Of a stretch of 64,000 nucleotides of DNA, positions 26,244-33,622 are shown in pieces. The stretch is from Roseococcus suduntuyensis (GTDB lineage: Bacteria > Pseudomonadota > Alphaproteobacteria > Acetobacterales > Acetobacteraceae), in the NCBI RefSeq assembly GCF_014196305.1, contig NZ_JACIDJ010000001.1, positions 647,683 to 711,682 of the forward strand, in the 5' to 3' direction. Under the pieces are notes generated by a model that had not been told where the DNA came from, made no database searches, and worked only from the letters and a program-made list of their open reading frames with translations. How positions within the stretch are numbered: the stretch's first letter is position 1; each line of letters begins with the position of its first letter. The position numbers were made by a program, and so were the translations under genes.

Positions 26244-27179
26244 TTACGGCTGGCGCGCCACGTACCGCGCCAGCCCCATCAGCGCGGGCTGGTCATGGAT
26301 GATGACATGCACCGGGATGCGGGAGAGATAGGCCTGCATCTTGGGCTTGTCGCGGAAGCGGTTCAGGAAGGCCTCCACCGGCAGCAGGTCGAACAGCTTC
26401 TGCGCCGCACCGCCGGCGAGATAGACGCCGCCGCGCGCGCCCAGCAGCAGTGCCGCATCGCCGCAGAAGCCACCCAGCGCGCGCCAGAACATCCCCACCG
26501 CTTCCTGCGCCAGGATGTCGCCGCCGCGGGCGGCGTCGGCGATGGTGGCGGCGTTCTTCGGGCTGCGCGTGCCGCCGCGCATCGCGGCCAGCGCGGCATA
26601 GAGGCGGGGCAGGCCGCTGCCGGAGAGCAGATCCTCGTTCGAGACCGGCCCATGGGTGCCGCGCAAATGGGCCAGCAGCGCATCCTCCACAGCATCGCCG
26701 GGGGCGAAGGCGCTGTGCCCCGCCTCGGTGGCCAGCGCCTGGCCGGCGGCCATCGCCGCCATGCCCAGCCCCGTGCCCGGGGCCACCACCAGCAGCGGCG
26801 CGCCGGACACGGCCTCGCCCGCATGGAGGGTGCGAAGGTCATCCGCCACGAGGGCAGGCAGGGACCAGGCGGTGGCTTCCAGGTCGTTCAGGAATTCCAC
26901 CTGGCCGATGCCGAGTTCCTCGCGCAGTGCCTCGCGGTCGAGCACCCAGGGCGCGTTGGTCAGGCGGATGGGCCCGGCTTCGATGGGTGCCGCCAGCGCG
27001 CAGACCAGCCGCGCGAGCGGGCCATCATGCCCGAGGCGTTGCAGCGCCTGGCGGATGGCCGGGGCGGGGCCGTCATGTTCCTTCACGCGCAGGGCCATGA
27101 TGCGGCCATGCCGGCCGTCCTCGGCCAGGGCGAAGCGGGCATTTGTGCCCCCCAGATCGGCGATGAGGGTATGGGTCAT
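26244..27179 (-). CDS. glk: Glucokinase
   Basis: 311-residue bacterial glucokinase (ATP to glucose phosphotransfer, cytoplasmic). The N-terminal phosphate-binding motif is LIADLGGTNARFAL. The sugar-binding region is FLNDLEATAWSLPAL with LLVVAPGTGLGMA and ATEAGHSAFAP, and SNEDLLSGSGLPRLY follows. Length fits the GlcK/Glk family (about 320). It is divergent from the PhoX-like gene; the shared upstream region has short repeated elements. It probably feeds glucose into the Entner-Doudoroff or pentose phosphate routes usual in these bacteria (inference). Confidence 0.94.
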   Translation of the reverse strand: MTHTLIADLGGTNARFALAEDGRHGRIMALRVKEHDGPAPAIRQALQRLGHDGPLARLVCALAAPIEAGPIRLTNAPWVLDREALREELGIGQVEFLNDLEATAWSLPALVADDLRTLHAGEAVSGAPLLVVAPGTGLGMAAMAAGQALATEAGHSAFAPGDAVEDALLAHLRGTHGPVSNEDLLSGSGLPRLYAALAAMRGGTRSPKNAATIADAARGGDILAQEAVGMFWRALGGFCGDAALLLGARGGVYLAGGAAQKLFDLLPVEAFLNRFRDKPKMQAYLSRIPVHVIIHDQPALMGLARYVARQP

Positions 27180-27236
27180 GCCGCCACCCTGCCCCAGGGC
27201 GCGCCGTGACCCAAGCCATCCCCTTCCGCAAACACA

Positions 27237-27258
27237 TCATCACGCATTCGTCACGGAT
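27237..27258 (+). promoter_or_regulatory. Candidate PHO-box-like 11-bp direct repeat
   Basis: Two adjacent 11-bp units, TCATCACGCAT and TCGTCACGGAT, match at 9 of 11 positions, the repeat length used by PhoB. A further CGTCACGG lies at 27272-27279. It is located about 87 nt upstream of the PhoX-like start. The core is only loosely like the PhoB consensus (TGTCA), so this is tentative. Confidence 0.3.
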
Positions 27259-27344
27259 CCCGCAGCCCAACCGTCACGGTGGGCATGGATCAACGGCGCG
27301 AGGCGGGGCGCGTTGCCGCCGCCAGGCCAGGACGAGGCATCCCG

Positions 27345-29372
27345 ATGATCCACTCCCAGCACGACGCCCTTGTTGACATCGAAGCGGGTGACGAGCCGCT
27401 GTCCAACCGCTCCGCCAACCCCTTCTTCGCTGACATCGCGGCGCAGCGCGTGTCGCGCCGCGGCTGGATGGCGGGCGGCATGGCCGCCTTCATGACGGGT
27501 TTCCTGCCCGCCGGCTCGGCCGAGGCCTCAGCCACCGCCACCGGCCCGCAGCCCAGCATCGGCTTCCAACCCGTGCCCGTCGCGGTGCAGGACCGCATCA
27601 CCCTTCCGCCTGGCTATTCCGTGCAGGTGCTGATCCCGCAGGGCACGATGCTGGATGGCAGCACCGGCCGACCCCTGGTCGAAATGTCGGGTGAGGAACA
27701 GGGCCGCGCCATCGGCGCGCACCATGACGGCATGCACTTCTTCCCCATCGAGGGCCGGGCGCCGGACCAGGGCAGCAGCACCGAAGGCCTGCTCGTGCTG
27801 AACCACGAGTATGTGGAGCCGCGGTTCATGCATGCCCGCGCCGCCGGCCTTAGCCTCGGCGCAGGCCGCATGCCGCTGGAGGATGGCGCCCGCAACCCCG
27901 ACGAGGCGTTGAAGGAGATCAACGCCCATGGCGTCTCGGTCGTGCGTATCGCACGCGGCGCCGATGGTGCCTGGAACGTGGTGGCCGACTCGCGCAACCG
28001 CCGCGTCACCGCCGGCACGCCCATGGAGATCGCGGGCCCGGCGCGCGGCCACGCGTTGATGCGCACCAAGTACAGCCCGGACGGCACCCGCACCCGCGGC
28101 ACCCTCAACAACTGCGCGCATGGCGTGACGCCCTGGAACACCTACCTTACCTGCGAGGAGAACTGGGCGGGCTATTTCGTGAACCGCGTCCAGGCGGAAC
28201 AACGCCCGCGTGAGCAGGCGCGCTATGGCGTGCCGGTCCAGCAATCCCGCTACAACTGGGACCAGGCGCGTGGCGGGGCGGATGAATTCGTGCGCTTCAA
28301 CGCCACCATCCAGGGCGCCGACGCCACCGCCGATTACCGCAACGAGCCCAACGGCTTCGGCTGGGTGGTGGAGATCAACCCCTTCGACCCCGCCAGCACG
28401 CCGGTGAAGCGCACCGCGCTCGGCCGCTTCGCGCATGAGGGCGTGGTGTTCGGCCCGGTGGCCGAGGGCCGGCCGGTGGTGGCCTATTCGGGCGACGACA
28501 GCACCTTCGAGTACATCTACAAATTCGTGAGCCGCGCGCCGTTCCAGGCCGCCAGCGCGAGTGGCGCGCTGCTCGACGAGGGCACCCTCTACGCCGCGAA
28601 GTTCAACGCGGACGGCACCGGCGAATGGCTGCCGCTGGTGCATGGCCAGGGCCCGCTGACCGCCGCCAACGGCTTCGCCGACCAGGGCGAGGTGCTGGTG
28701 AACACGCGCCTGGCCGCCGACACGGTGGGCGCCACCAAGATGGACCGCCCGGAATGGGGCGCGGTGGACCCGGTGGATGGCCGCGTCTACTTCACCCTGA
28801 CCAACAACAGCCGCCGCACCGAGGCGCAGGTGGACGCCGCCAACCCGCGCTCGCGCAACGCCTTCGGCCAGATCGTGCGCTGGCGCGAGGAGGGCGACGA
28901 CCATGCCGCCACCCGCTTCGCCTGGGACCTCTTCGTGATCGCGGGGCCCGAGGACAACAGCCGCGTGGCCGGCGACGCGGCGCTGACCGCCGACAACACC
29001 TTCGCCTGCCCGGACGGGCTGTGGTTCGACGCGGACCGTCGCCTCTGGATCCAGACCGATATCGGCGAGAACGAACAGCTGCGGGGCGCGCTGGCGCCCT
29101 TCGGCAACAACGCCATGCTCTGCGCCAACCCCGTGACGGGCGAAATCCGCCGTTTCCTCACCGGGCCTGTCGGCCAGGAGATCACGGGCGTCGTCACCAC
29201 GCCGGACCGCCGCACCATGTTCGTGAACGTGCAGCACCCCGGCGCCACCACCACGGCGGCGGACTTCGCCGCGGGCCGCGTGAACAGCGCCTGGCCCGAT
29301 GGCGAGGGGCGGCTGCCCCGCTCGGCCACCATCGTCATCACCAAGAACGATGGCGGCGTGATCGGGACCTGA
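27345..29372 (+). CDS. PhoX family (DUF839) alkaline phosphatase-like protein
   Basis: 675-residue exported protein of the PhoX/DUF839 family. A twin-arginine signal (SRRGWMAGGMAAFMTGFLPAG) lies about 45 residues from the start, which is normal for PhoX. Recognisable stretches are LPPGYSVQVLIPQGTML, LLVLNHEYVEPRFMH, NNCAHGVTPWNTYLTCEENWAGYF, KRTALGRFAHEGVVFG, PDGLWFDADRRLWIQTDIGE and FLTGPVGQEITGVVTTPD. These cover the Ca/Fe-ligand motifs of the family. It likely releases phosphate from esters in the periplasm under phosphate limitation. The start is placed at the ATG with GACGAGG upstream. Confidence 0.88.
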   Translation: MIHSQHDALVDIEAGDEPLSNRSANPFFADIAAQRVSRRGWMAGGMAAFMTGFLPAGSAEASATATGPQPSIGFQPVPVAVQDRITLPPGYSVQVLIPQGTMLDGSTGRPLVEMSGEEQGRAIGAHHDGMHFFPIEGRAPDQGSSTEGLLVLNHEYVEPRFMHARAAGLSLGAGRMPLEDGARNPDEALKEINAHGVSVVRIARGADGAWNVVADSRNRRVTAGTPMEIAGPARGHALMRTKYSPDGTRTRGTLNNCAHGVTPWNTYLTCEENWAGYFVNRVQAEQRPREQARYGVPVQQSRYNWDQARGGADEFVRFNATIQGADATADYRNEPNGFGWVVEINPFDPASTPVKRTALGRFAHEGVVFGPVAEGRPVVAYSGDDSTFEYIYKFVSRAPFQAASASGALLDEGTLYAAKFNADGTGEWLPLVHGQGPLTAANGFADQGEVLVNTRLAADTVGATKMDRPEWGAVDPVDGRVYFTLTNNSRRTEAQVDAANPRSRNAFGQIVRWREEGDDHAATRFAWDLFVIAGPEDNSRVAGDAALTADNTFACPDGLWFDADRRLWIQTDIGENEQLRGALAPFGNNAMLCANPVTGEIRRFLTGPVGQEITGVVTTPDRRTMFVNVQHPGATTTAADFAAGRVNSAWPDGEGRLPRSATIVITKNDGGVIGT

Positions 29373-29384
29373 CCCCGCGAAGGT

Positions 29385-29409
29385 GCCGGCGCCCTGGGCG
29401 GGCGCCGGC
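29385..29409. terminator. GC hairpin between convergent phoX-like and Bug genes
   Basis: Perfect 10-bp stem GCCGGCGCCC / GGGCGCCGGC with a 5-nt loop, located between the two stop codons. There is no T-run on either side, so it is terminator-like by position and stem strength only. Confidence 0.45.
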
Positions 29410-29418
29410 CGTCTCGCC

Positions 29419-30378
29419 TCAGCCCGCGGTCAGGTTCGCGGTGCGGACGATCTGGGCATAGGTGGCCGTGTCGCTGCGGATGCGGTCCCGAAGCGCGTCC
29501 GGCCCCTGCGCCAGCACGTCGATGCCGATGGCACCCAGCCGCGCCTGCGTCTCCTGCCGCCGGATGGAGGTGAGGAAGGCGTTGGACAGCGCCTCGCGCA
29601 CCGCCGGCGCCGCGCCCTTGGGCATCACCACGCCATACCAGGTGTCGGAGAGAAGCTGCGGGAAGCCCAGCTCCGCGCAGGTGGGCACCTCGGGCAGCAT
29701 GGCGTGGCGCGTGGCATTGACGATGCCCAGCGCGACCAGGCGGCCGTCGCGCAGCCCGGGCAGCACGTCCGGCAGGTTGCCGATGGAGTAGTCCACCCGC
29801 CCCGCCAGCAGATCCACCAGCATGGGCGCCACGCCGCGATAGGGCACGTGCTCGGCGTTCAGCCCGGCCAGGATCTTCAGGTGCTCCAGCCCCATGTGCT
29901 GGCTGGTGCCCTGGCCATTGGTGCCGAAGCTGAGGCCACGGCCCGGCGCCCGCGCCTTCGCCAGGAAGCCCGCGAAATCCGACGCGACGGAGGGGTGACA
30001 GACCAGGACATGCGGCGTGTAGACCAGCAGGGCCAGCGGGTCGAAATCCGCCTCGGCGTCATAGGGGCGCGGCTGGTGCAGCGTCTGGTTCACGGTGAAG
30101 CTGTTGGCGACCATCAGCACCGTCTGCCCATCGGCGGGCATGGCCTTCACGGCCTGCACGGCGACCAGCGTGCCCGCGCCGGGGCGGTTTTCCACCACGA
30201 CATTCTGGCCGAGCAGGGAGGCCGCGCCCTCCGCCACCGCGCGCCCGACCGTGTCGAAGCTGGAGCCGGGCGGGAAGGGAACGACGTAGCGGACGGGCGA
30301 GGCGGTGCGCCACCCGCCCTGCGCCAGGGCGGGGGTGGCAATCAGGCCGGGCAGGGCCAGCAGGGAACGACGGCGCAT
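29419..30378 (-). CDS. Bug family tripartite tricarboxylate transporter binding protein (TctC type)
   Basis: 319-residue periplasmic binding protein. The signal peptide is RRRSLLALPGLIATPALA. Family hallmarks are VRYVVPFPPGSSFDTVGRAVAEG, VVVENRPGAGTLVAVQAVK and the middle GLSFGTNGQGTSQHMGLEHLK...VPYRGVAPMLVDLLAGRVD. No TctA/TctB membrane genes are nearby, as is common for the expanded orphan Bug proteins in these bacteria. Strong Shine-Dalgarno GGAGG before the ATG. The ligand (a carboxylate) cannot be predicted. Confidence 0.93.
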   Translation of the reverse strand: MRRRSLLALPGLIATPALAQGGWRTASPVRYVVPFPPGSSFDTVGRAVAEGAASLLGQNVVVENRPGAGTLVAVQAVKAMPADGQTVLMVANSFTVNQTLHQPRPYDAEADFDPLALLVYTPHVLVCHPSVASDFAGFLAKARAPGRGLSFGTNGQGTSQHMGLEHLKILAGLNAEHVPYRGVAPMLVDLLAGRVDYSIGNLPDVLPGLRDGRLVALGIVNATRHAMLPEVPTCAELGFPQLLSDTWYGVVMPKGAAPAVREALSNAFLTSIRRQETQARLGAIGIDVLAQGPDALRDRIRSDTATYAQIVRTANLTAG

Positions 30379-30403
30379 GAAACCTCCAGATGAAACAGGA
30401 ACC

Positions 30404-30438
30404 TGACCCGCAAGTGCGGGTCATGCTGCAATGCAGCA
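30404..30438. promoter_or_regulatory. Two abutting perfect inverted repeats upstream of the Bug gene
   Basis: TGACCCGCA-AG-TGCGGGTCA (30404-30423) directly followed by TGCTGCA-A-TGCAGCA (30424-30438), in the 91-nt gap between the formamidase-like gene and the Bug gene (both minus strand). It could be operator sites or a double hairpin ending the upstream transcript. Confidence 0.4.
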
Positions 30439-30469
30439 AATCCTGTGCCAGCCGGGGGCGGTCAGCGCC

Positions 30470-31420
30470 TCAGAACAGCAAGCCCTTCTTCAGCAGGCCA
30501 TGAACCCCCTTCTCGCCGTTCACGGTCTGCGTCACGTGGAAATCCACCGCCAGCGAGCAGAACTGGTAGGCATCGGCCGCGCTGAGGTTGGTGCGGCTGG
30601 TGATGAAGCCGATCATCTCGCGCAGCGCGCGCTTCATCGCTTCGTCCAGATCCTCGTGCATGCCCATGGAGATGAAGTGGGTGGCGGTCTCGGCGCGGGG
30701 GTATTTGAGGTCCATGCCCTTTTCGACCGTCAGGCGGAAATGCCCTGTCAGGCACATTTCCAGGGCGTTGATGCACACCTCGCCATCACCCTGCACGCCA
30801 TGGCCATCGCCCGCGCTGAACAGCGCGCCGGGGGCATGGACGGGCAGGAAGAGCGTGGCCCCCTCGCCGATCTCCTTGTTGTCGAGGTTGCCGCCATGGG
30901 CCCGCGGCTCCTTGGTGGAGATGGCGCCCCATTCGGCCGGGGGGGCCACGCCCATCACGCCGAAGAAGGGCGAGAGCGGCAAGGTGACTCCGGGGCCCAC
31001 CGGCACATGGCCCGTGCGCTTCTCGCGGTCCACCGGGATGTGCAGCATGCGCTTGTAGGGGAAGTCCTCGGGCAGGGTGCCGCCCAGGGGGCGGAAGCCG
31101 CAGAAGCCCCAGTCGCAGCCCAGCTCGATCTTCTCGATGTCCACGCGCAGCACGTCGCCCGGCATGGCGCCCTTCACGGCCACCGGCCCGGTCAGGATGT
31201 GCGGCCCGAGGCGGGGCGGGTTGCTGGCATGGATCGCGGCCAGGTGCGCCGGCACCTTCAGGCCCGAGGCCGGGTCCGGCATCACCTCCGGCCCGCCGGA
31301 GACGCATTCGAGGATGACGAGATCCCCGCTCTCCACCTCGACCAGCGGCTTGTAGCTGGCGTCGAAGGTGCCCCAGCGGATGGTCTCGGGCGTGGCGGAC
31401 AGGCGATGGGTGGCGGGCAT
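30470..31420 (-). CDS. Acetamidase/formamidase family protein
   Basis: 316-residue FmdA/AmdA family protein (short form). Family features are IRWGTFDASYKPLVEVESGDLVILE, HILTGPVAVKGAMPGDVLRVDIE, PFFGVMGVAP with NLDNKEIGEGATLFLPVHAPGALFSAGDGHGVQGDGEVC, and a terminal SLAVDFHVTQTVNGEKGVHGLLKK. The metal-binding acidic and His residues in GDGHGVQGDGE are intact. It likely hydrolyses short amides to ammonia and an acid; ring-amide substrates are also known in relatives. It lies between the MBL gene and the Bug gene on the same strand and may form a catabolic unit with them. Confidence 0.92.
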   Translation of the reverse strand: MPATHRLSATPETIRWGTFDASYKPLVEVESGDLVILECVSGGPEVMPDPASGLKVPAHLAAIHASNPPRLGPHILTGPVAVKGAMPGDVLRVDIEKIELGCDWGFCGFRPLGGTLPEDFPYKRMLHIPVDREKRTGHVPVGPGVTLPLSPFFGVMGVAPPAEWGAISTKEPRAHGGNLDNKEIGEGATLFLPVHAPGALFSAGDGHGVQGDGEVCINALEMCLTGHFRLTVEKGMDLKYPRAETATHFISMGMHEDLDEAMKRALREMIGFITSRTNLSAADAYQFCSLAVDFHVTQTVNGEKGVHGLLKKGLLF

Positions 31421-31459
31421 GCGCGGCTCTCCAGGGTTCCACCACCCTGTTGCCGAGAC

Positions 31460-31486
31460 GCGCGCGCGGGGTCAATCCGCGCGCGC
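31460..31486 (-). terminator. GC hairpin after the MBL hydrolase gene
   Basis: Perfect 10-bp stem GCGCGCGCGG / CCGCGCGCGC with a 7-nt loop, 10 nt beyond the MBL stop codon and before the formamidase-like start on the same strand. No T-run follows. Confidence 0.45.
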
Positions 31487-31495
31487 ATCGGGGGT

Positions 31496-32506
31496 TCAGG
31501 TGAACTGCGCCGGGCGGGGCACGTAGAGATAGCCCTCGCCATCCCGGATGATGCGGCCGAAGCCGGGCCAGGGCACATGCACGCCGCCCATCAGGATGCC
31601 CTCACTCGCCAGCATGTCGAGCGTGCGGACGCGGCTTTCCACCCCCGCATCGGCGTCCACGTCCACGCCCACGCGCCAGCGCGGCCGCGCGAGCTGGATG
31701 ACCATCTGGTGGGCGATGTCGCCCCAGATCAGCATGGTCTGGTTTTGCGAGGTCAGGCGAAAGCTGACATGGCCGGGCGTATGGCCGGGTGCGGGCTCCA
31801 TGAACACGCCGGGGATGACTTCGAGGCCCGCGCGCATCTCGACCGTGCGGATGCGGTTCGGATAGGGCGCGATGGCGCGGCGTGCGGCCTGGATGAAGCG
31901 CTGCCCCTGGGGCACGCGGCTTTCCATGCCGGGGTCGGTCCAGAACTGGTGGTCCACCTGCGTGACGACGATCTCGGCATTGGGGAAGTTGCGCGTGGTG
32001 CCGTCATAGCTGAGGCCCAGCGCATGCTCCGGGTGGATGTGCGTCAGCAGCACCGTGTCCACCTGCTCCGGGCTGTAGCCGGCGGCGCGCAGCGCATCGA
32101 GCGTCTGGCCCGTGGTGGGGATGAAGCTGGAATGCCCGCCGCAATCCACCAGCGCCAGGTTGCGGCCGGTGTTGAGCAGATAGGCGCCGACCGGCTGGTG
32201 CAGCCCGCCCGTCTCGCTGCGGAAGGCGCGTTCGCGCAGCGGGGCGATCTGCTCGGGCGTGCTGTCGGGGAAGAAGCGCTGGATGCCGTCGGGCTGGCCC
32301 TGCATGGCGCCGTCCAGCAGCGTGGTTACCTCCACATCGCCCACCTTCATGCGGTGGAAGCGGGGCGGCATGGGCCCTTGCTGGGGCGGCACGCTGCGGG
32401 CCGGCTGGGCCTGCTGTGCGGCGGCGGGGGTCGCGGTGGCGGTGGCCAGGCCGGCCGCGCCGAACAGCGCGGCGCGGCGGGCGAAGGAAAGCAGTTTCAG
32501 GTCCAT
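31496..32506 (-). CDS. Exported metallo-beta-lactamase-fold hydrolase
   Basis: 336-residue MBL-superfamily protein with a signal peptide (FARRAALFGAAGLATATATPAAAQQAQ). The metal motif is THIHPEHALG at the HxHxDH position, with Glu replacing the usual Asp. Further ligands come from APGHTPGHVSF and the GDIAHQMV run. The LLNTGRNLALVDCGG strand and SVPPQQGPMPPRFHRMKVGDVEVTTLLDG leader resemble secreted MBL hydrolases of the AHL-lactonase-like group. Substrate unknown. The start is the ATG at 32506 preceded by GGGAG; a longer form would bury the signal. Divergent from the MDR gene. Confidence 0.88.
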   Translation of the reverse strand: MDLKLLSFARRAALFGAAGLATATATPAAAQQAQPARSVPPQQGPMPPRFHRMKVGDVEVTTLLDGAMQGQPDGIQRFFPDSTPEQIAPLRERAFRSETGGLHQPVGAYLLNTGRNLALVDCGGHSSFIPTTGQTLDALRAAGYSPEQVDTVLLTHIHPEHALGLSYDGTTRNFPNAEIVVTQVDHQFWTDPGMESRVPQGQRFIQAARRAIAPYPNRIRTVEMRAGLEVIPGVFMEPAPGHTPGHVSFRLTSQNQTMLIWGDIAHQMVIQLARPRWRVGVDVDADAGVESRVRTLDMLASEGILMGGVHVPWPGFGRIIRDGEGYLYVPRPAQFT

Positions 32507-32608
32507 GGGGCCGTCTCCCGTTTCGTCTCGCGGGGGAATAGGGTGGGGGTCGGAACATGTCAGCCAGTTCATGATCTTCGACACAAAACGTTACAAGGGA
32601 AGCGCCCG

Positions 32609-33622
32609 ATGAAGGCCATCGCCTACACCCACTGCCTGCCCGTGACTGACGCCAACTCCTTGCAGGAGATGGACTTGCCGGACCCCGCGGCGCCCACCGG
32701 CCGGGATGTGCTGGTCGAGGTGCATGCTGTGTCGGTCAATCCGGTGGATGCGAAGCAGCGCGCCAAGTCCGACCCCAAGGGGACCCCGCGCATCCTGGGC
32801 TTCGATGGCGCGGGCGTGGTGCGCGCCGTGGGCCCTGACGCCGTGCTGTTCCAGCCAGGTGACCAGGTCTTCTGGGCCGGCGCCATCAACCGCCCAGGCA
32901 GCAACGCCGAGCTTCAGCTGGTGGATGAGCGCGTGGTGGGCCGCATGCCGTCCAGCCTGACTTTCGCGGAGGCTGCCGCCATGCCGCTGACCACCCTCAC
33001 CGCCTGGGAGGGGCTCTTCGACCGGTTGCGCATCGCGCGCGACCCCGCGCCGACGGGCGAGGCGGTGCTGATCGTGGGCGGGGCGGGGGGCGTCGGTTCC
33101 ATCGCCATCCAGCTCGCGCGGAAGCTTTCGGGCATGACGGTCATCACCACGGCCTCGCGCCCCGAGACGCGGGACTGGTGCATGGACCTCGGCGCGCACC
33201 ACGTCATTGATCACCGCGAGGACATGGCGGCGCAGGTGAAGGCGCTGAAGCTGCGCGTGTCGCGCATCTTCTCCACCACCAACACGGCCGCGAACTGGCC
33301 CGTGCTCTGCGCGCTGCTGGCGCCGCAGGGGATGATCTGCGCCATCGACGAGGGCAGCGCGCTGGACATGAGCCTGCTGCGCGCCAAATCCGCCGGGTTC
33401 CATTGGGAGGGGATGTTCGCGCGCAGCCTGTTCCAGACGCCGGACATGGAGGCCCAGCACCGCCTGCTGACCGAGGCGGCGGCCCTGCTGGATGCCGGCA
33501 CGCTGCGGACCACGCTGACGCGCCATCTCGGCCCCATCACCGCGGAAAACCTCCGCGCCGGGCATGCGCTGGTGGAGGGCGGCACGATGATCGGCAAGGC
33601 GGTCGCGGAAGGCTGGGTGTGA
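32609..33622 (+). CDS. Zinc-independent MDR alcohol dehydrogenase / quinone-oxidoreductase-like protein
   Basis: 337-residue medium-chain dehydrogenase/reductase. GroES-like N-domain with VLVEVHAVSVNPVDAKQR and LGFDGAGVV; NAD(P)-binding domain with VLIVGGAGGVGSIAIQLAR. No zinc-ligand cysteines are evident, so it fits the zinc-binding-ADH-like family 1 (YogA/quinone reductase group) rather than classical ADH. Shine-Dalgarno AAGGGA lies about 10 nt before the ATG. The stop overlaps the hrpB GTG start (GTGA). It likely reduces enals or quinones with NADPH (family inference). Confidence 0.9.
   Translation: MKAIAYTHCLPVTDANSLQEMDLPDPAAPTGRDVLVEVHAVSVNPVDAKQRAKSDPKGTPRILGFDGAGVVRAVGPDAVLFQPGDQVFWAGAINRPGSNAELQLVDERVVGRMPSSLTFAEAAAMPLTTLTAWEGLFDRLRIARDPAPTGEAVLIVGGAGGVGSIAIQLARKLSGMTVITTASRPETRDWCMDLGAHHVIDHREDMAAQVKALKLRVSRIFSTTNTAANWPVLCALLAPQGMICAIDEGSALDMSLLRAKSAGFHWEGMFARSLFQTPDMEAQHRLLTEAAALLDAGTLRTTLTRHLGPITAENLRAGHALVEGGTMIGKAVAEGWV

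Noticed and set aside
31496-32506. MBL protein as inactive because of Glu in place of Asp in HxHxDH
   Set aside because: The remaining ligands are intact and the Glu substitution is conservative; inactivity cannot be inferred.
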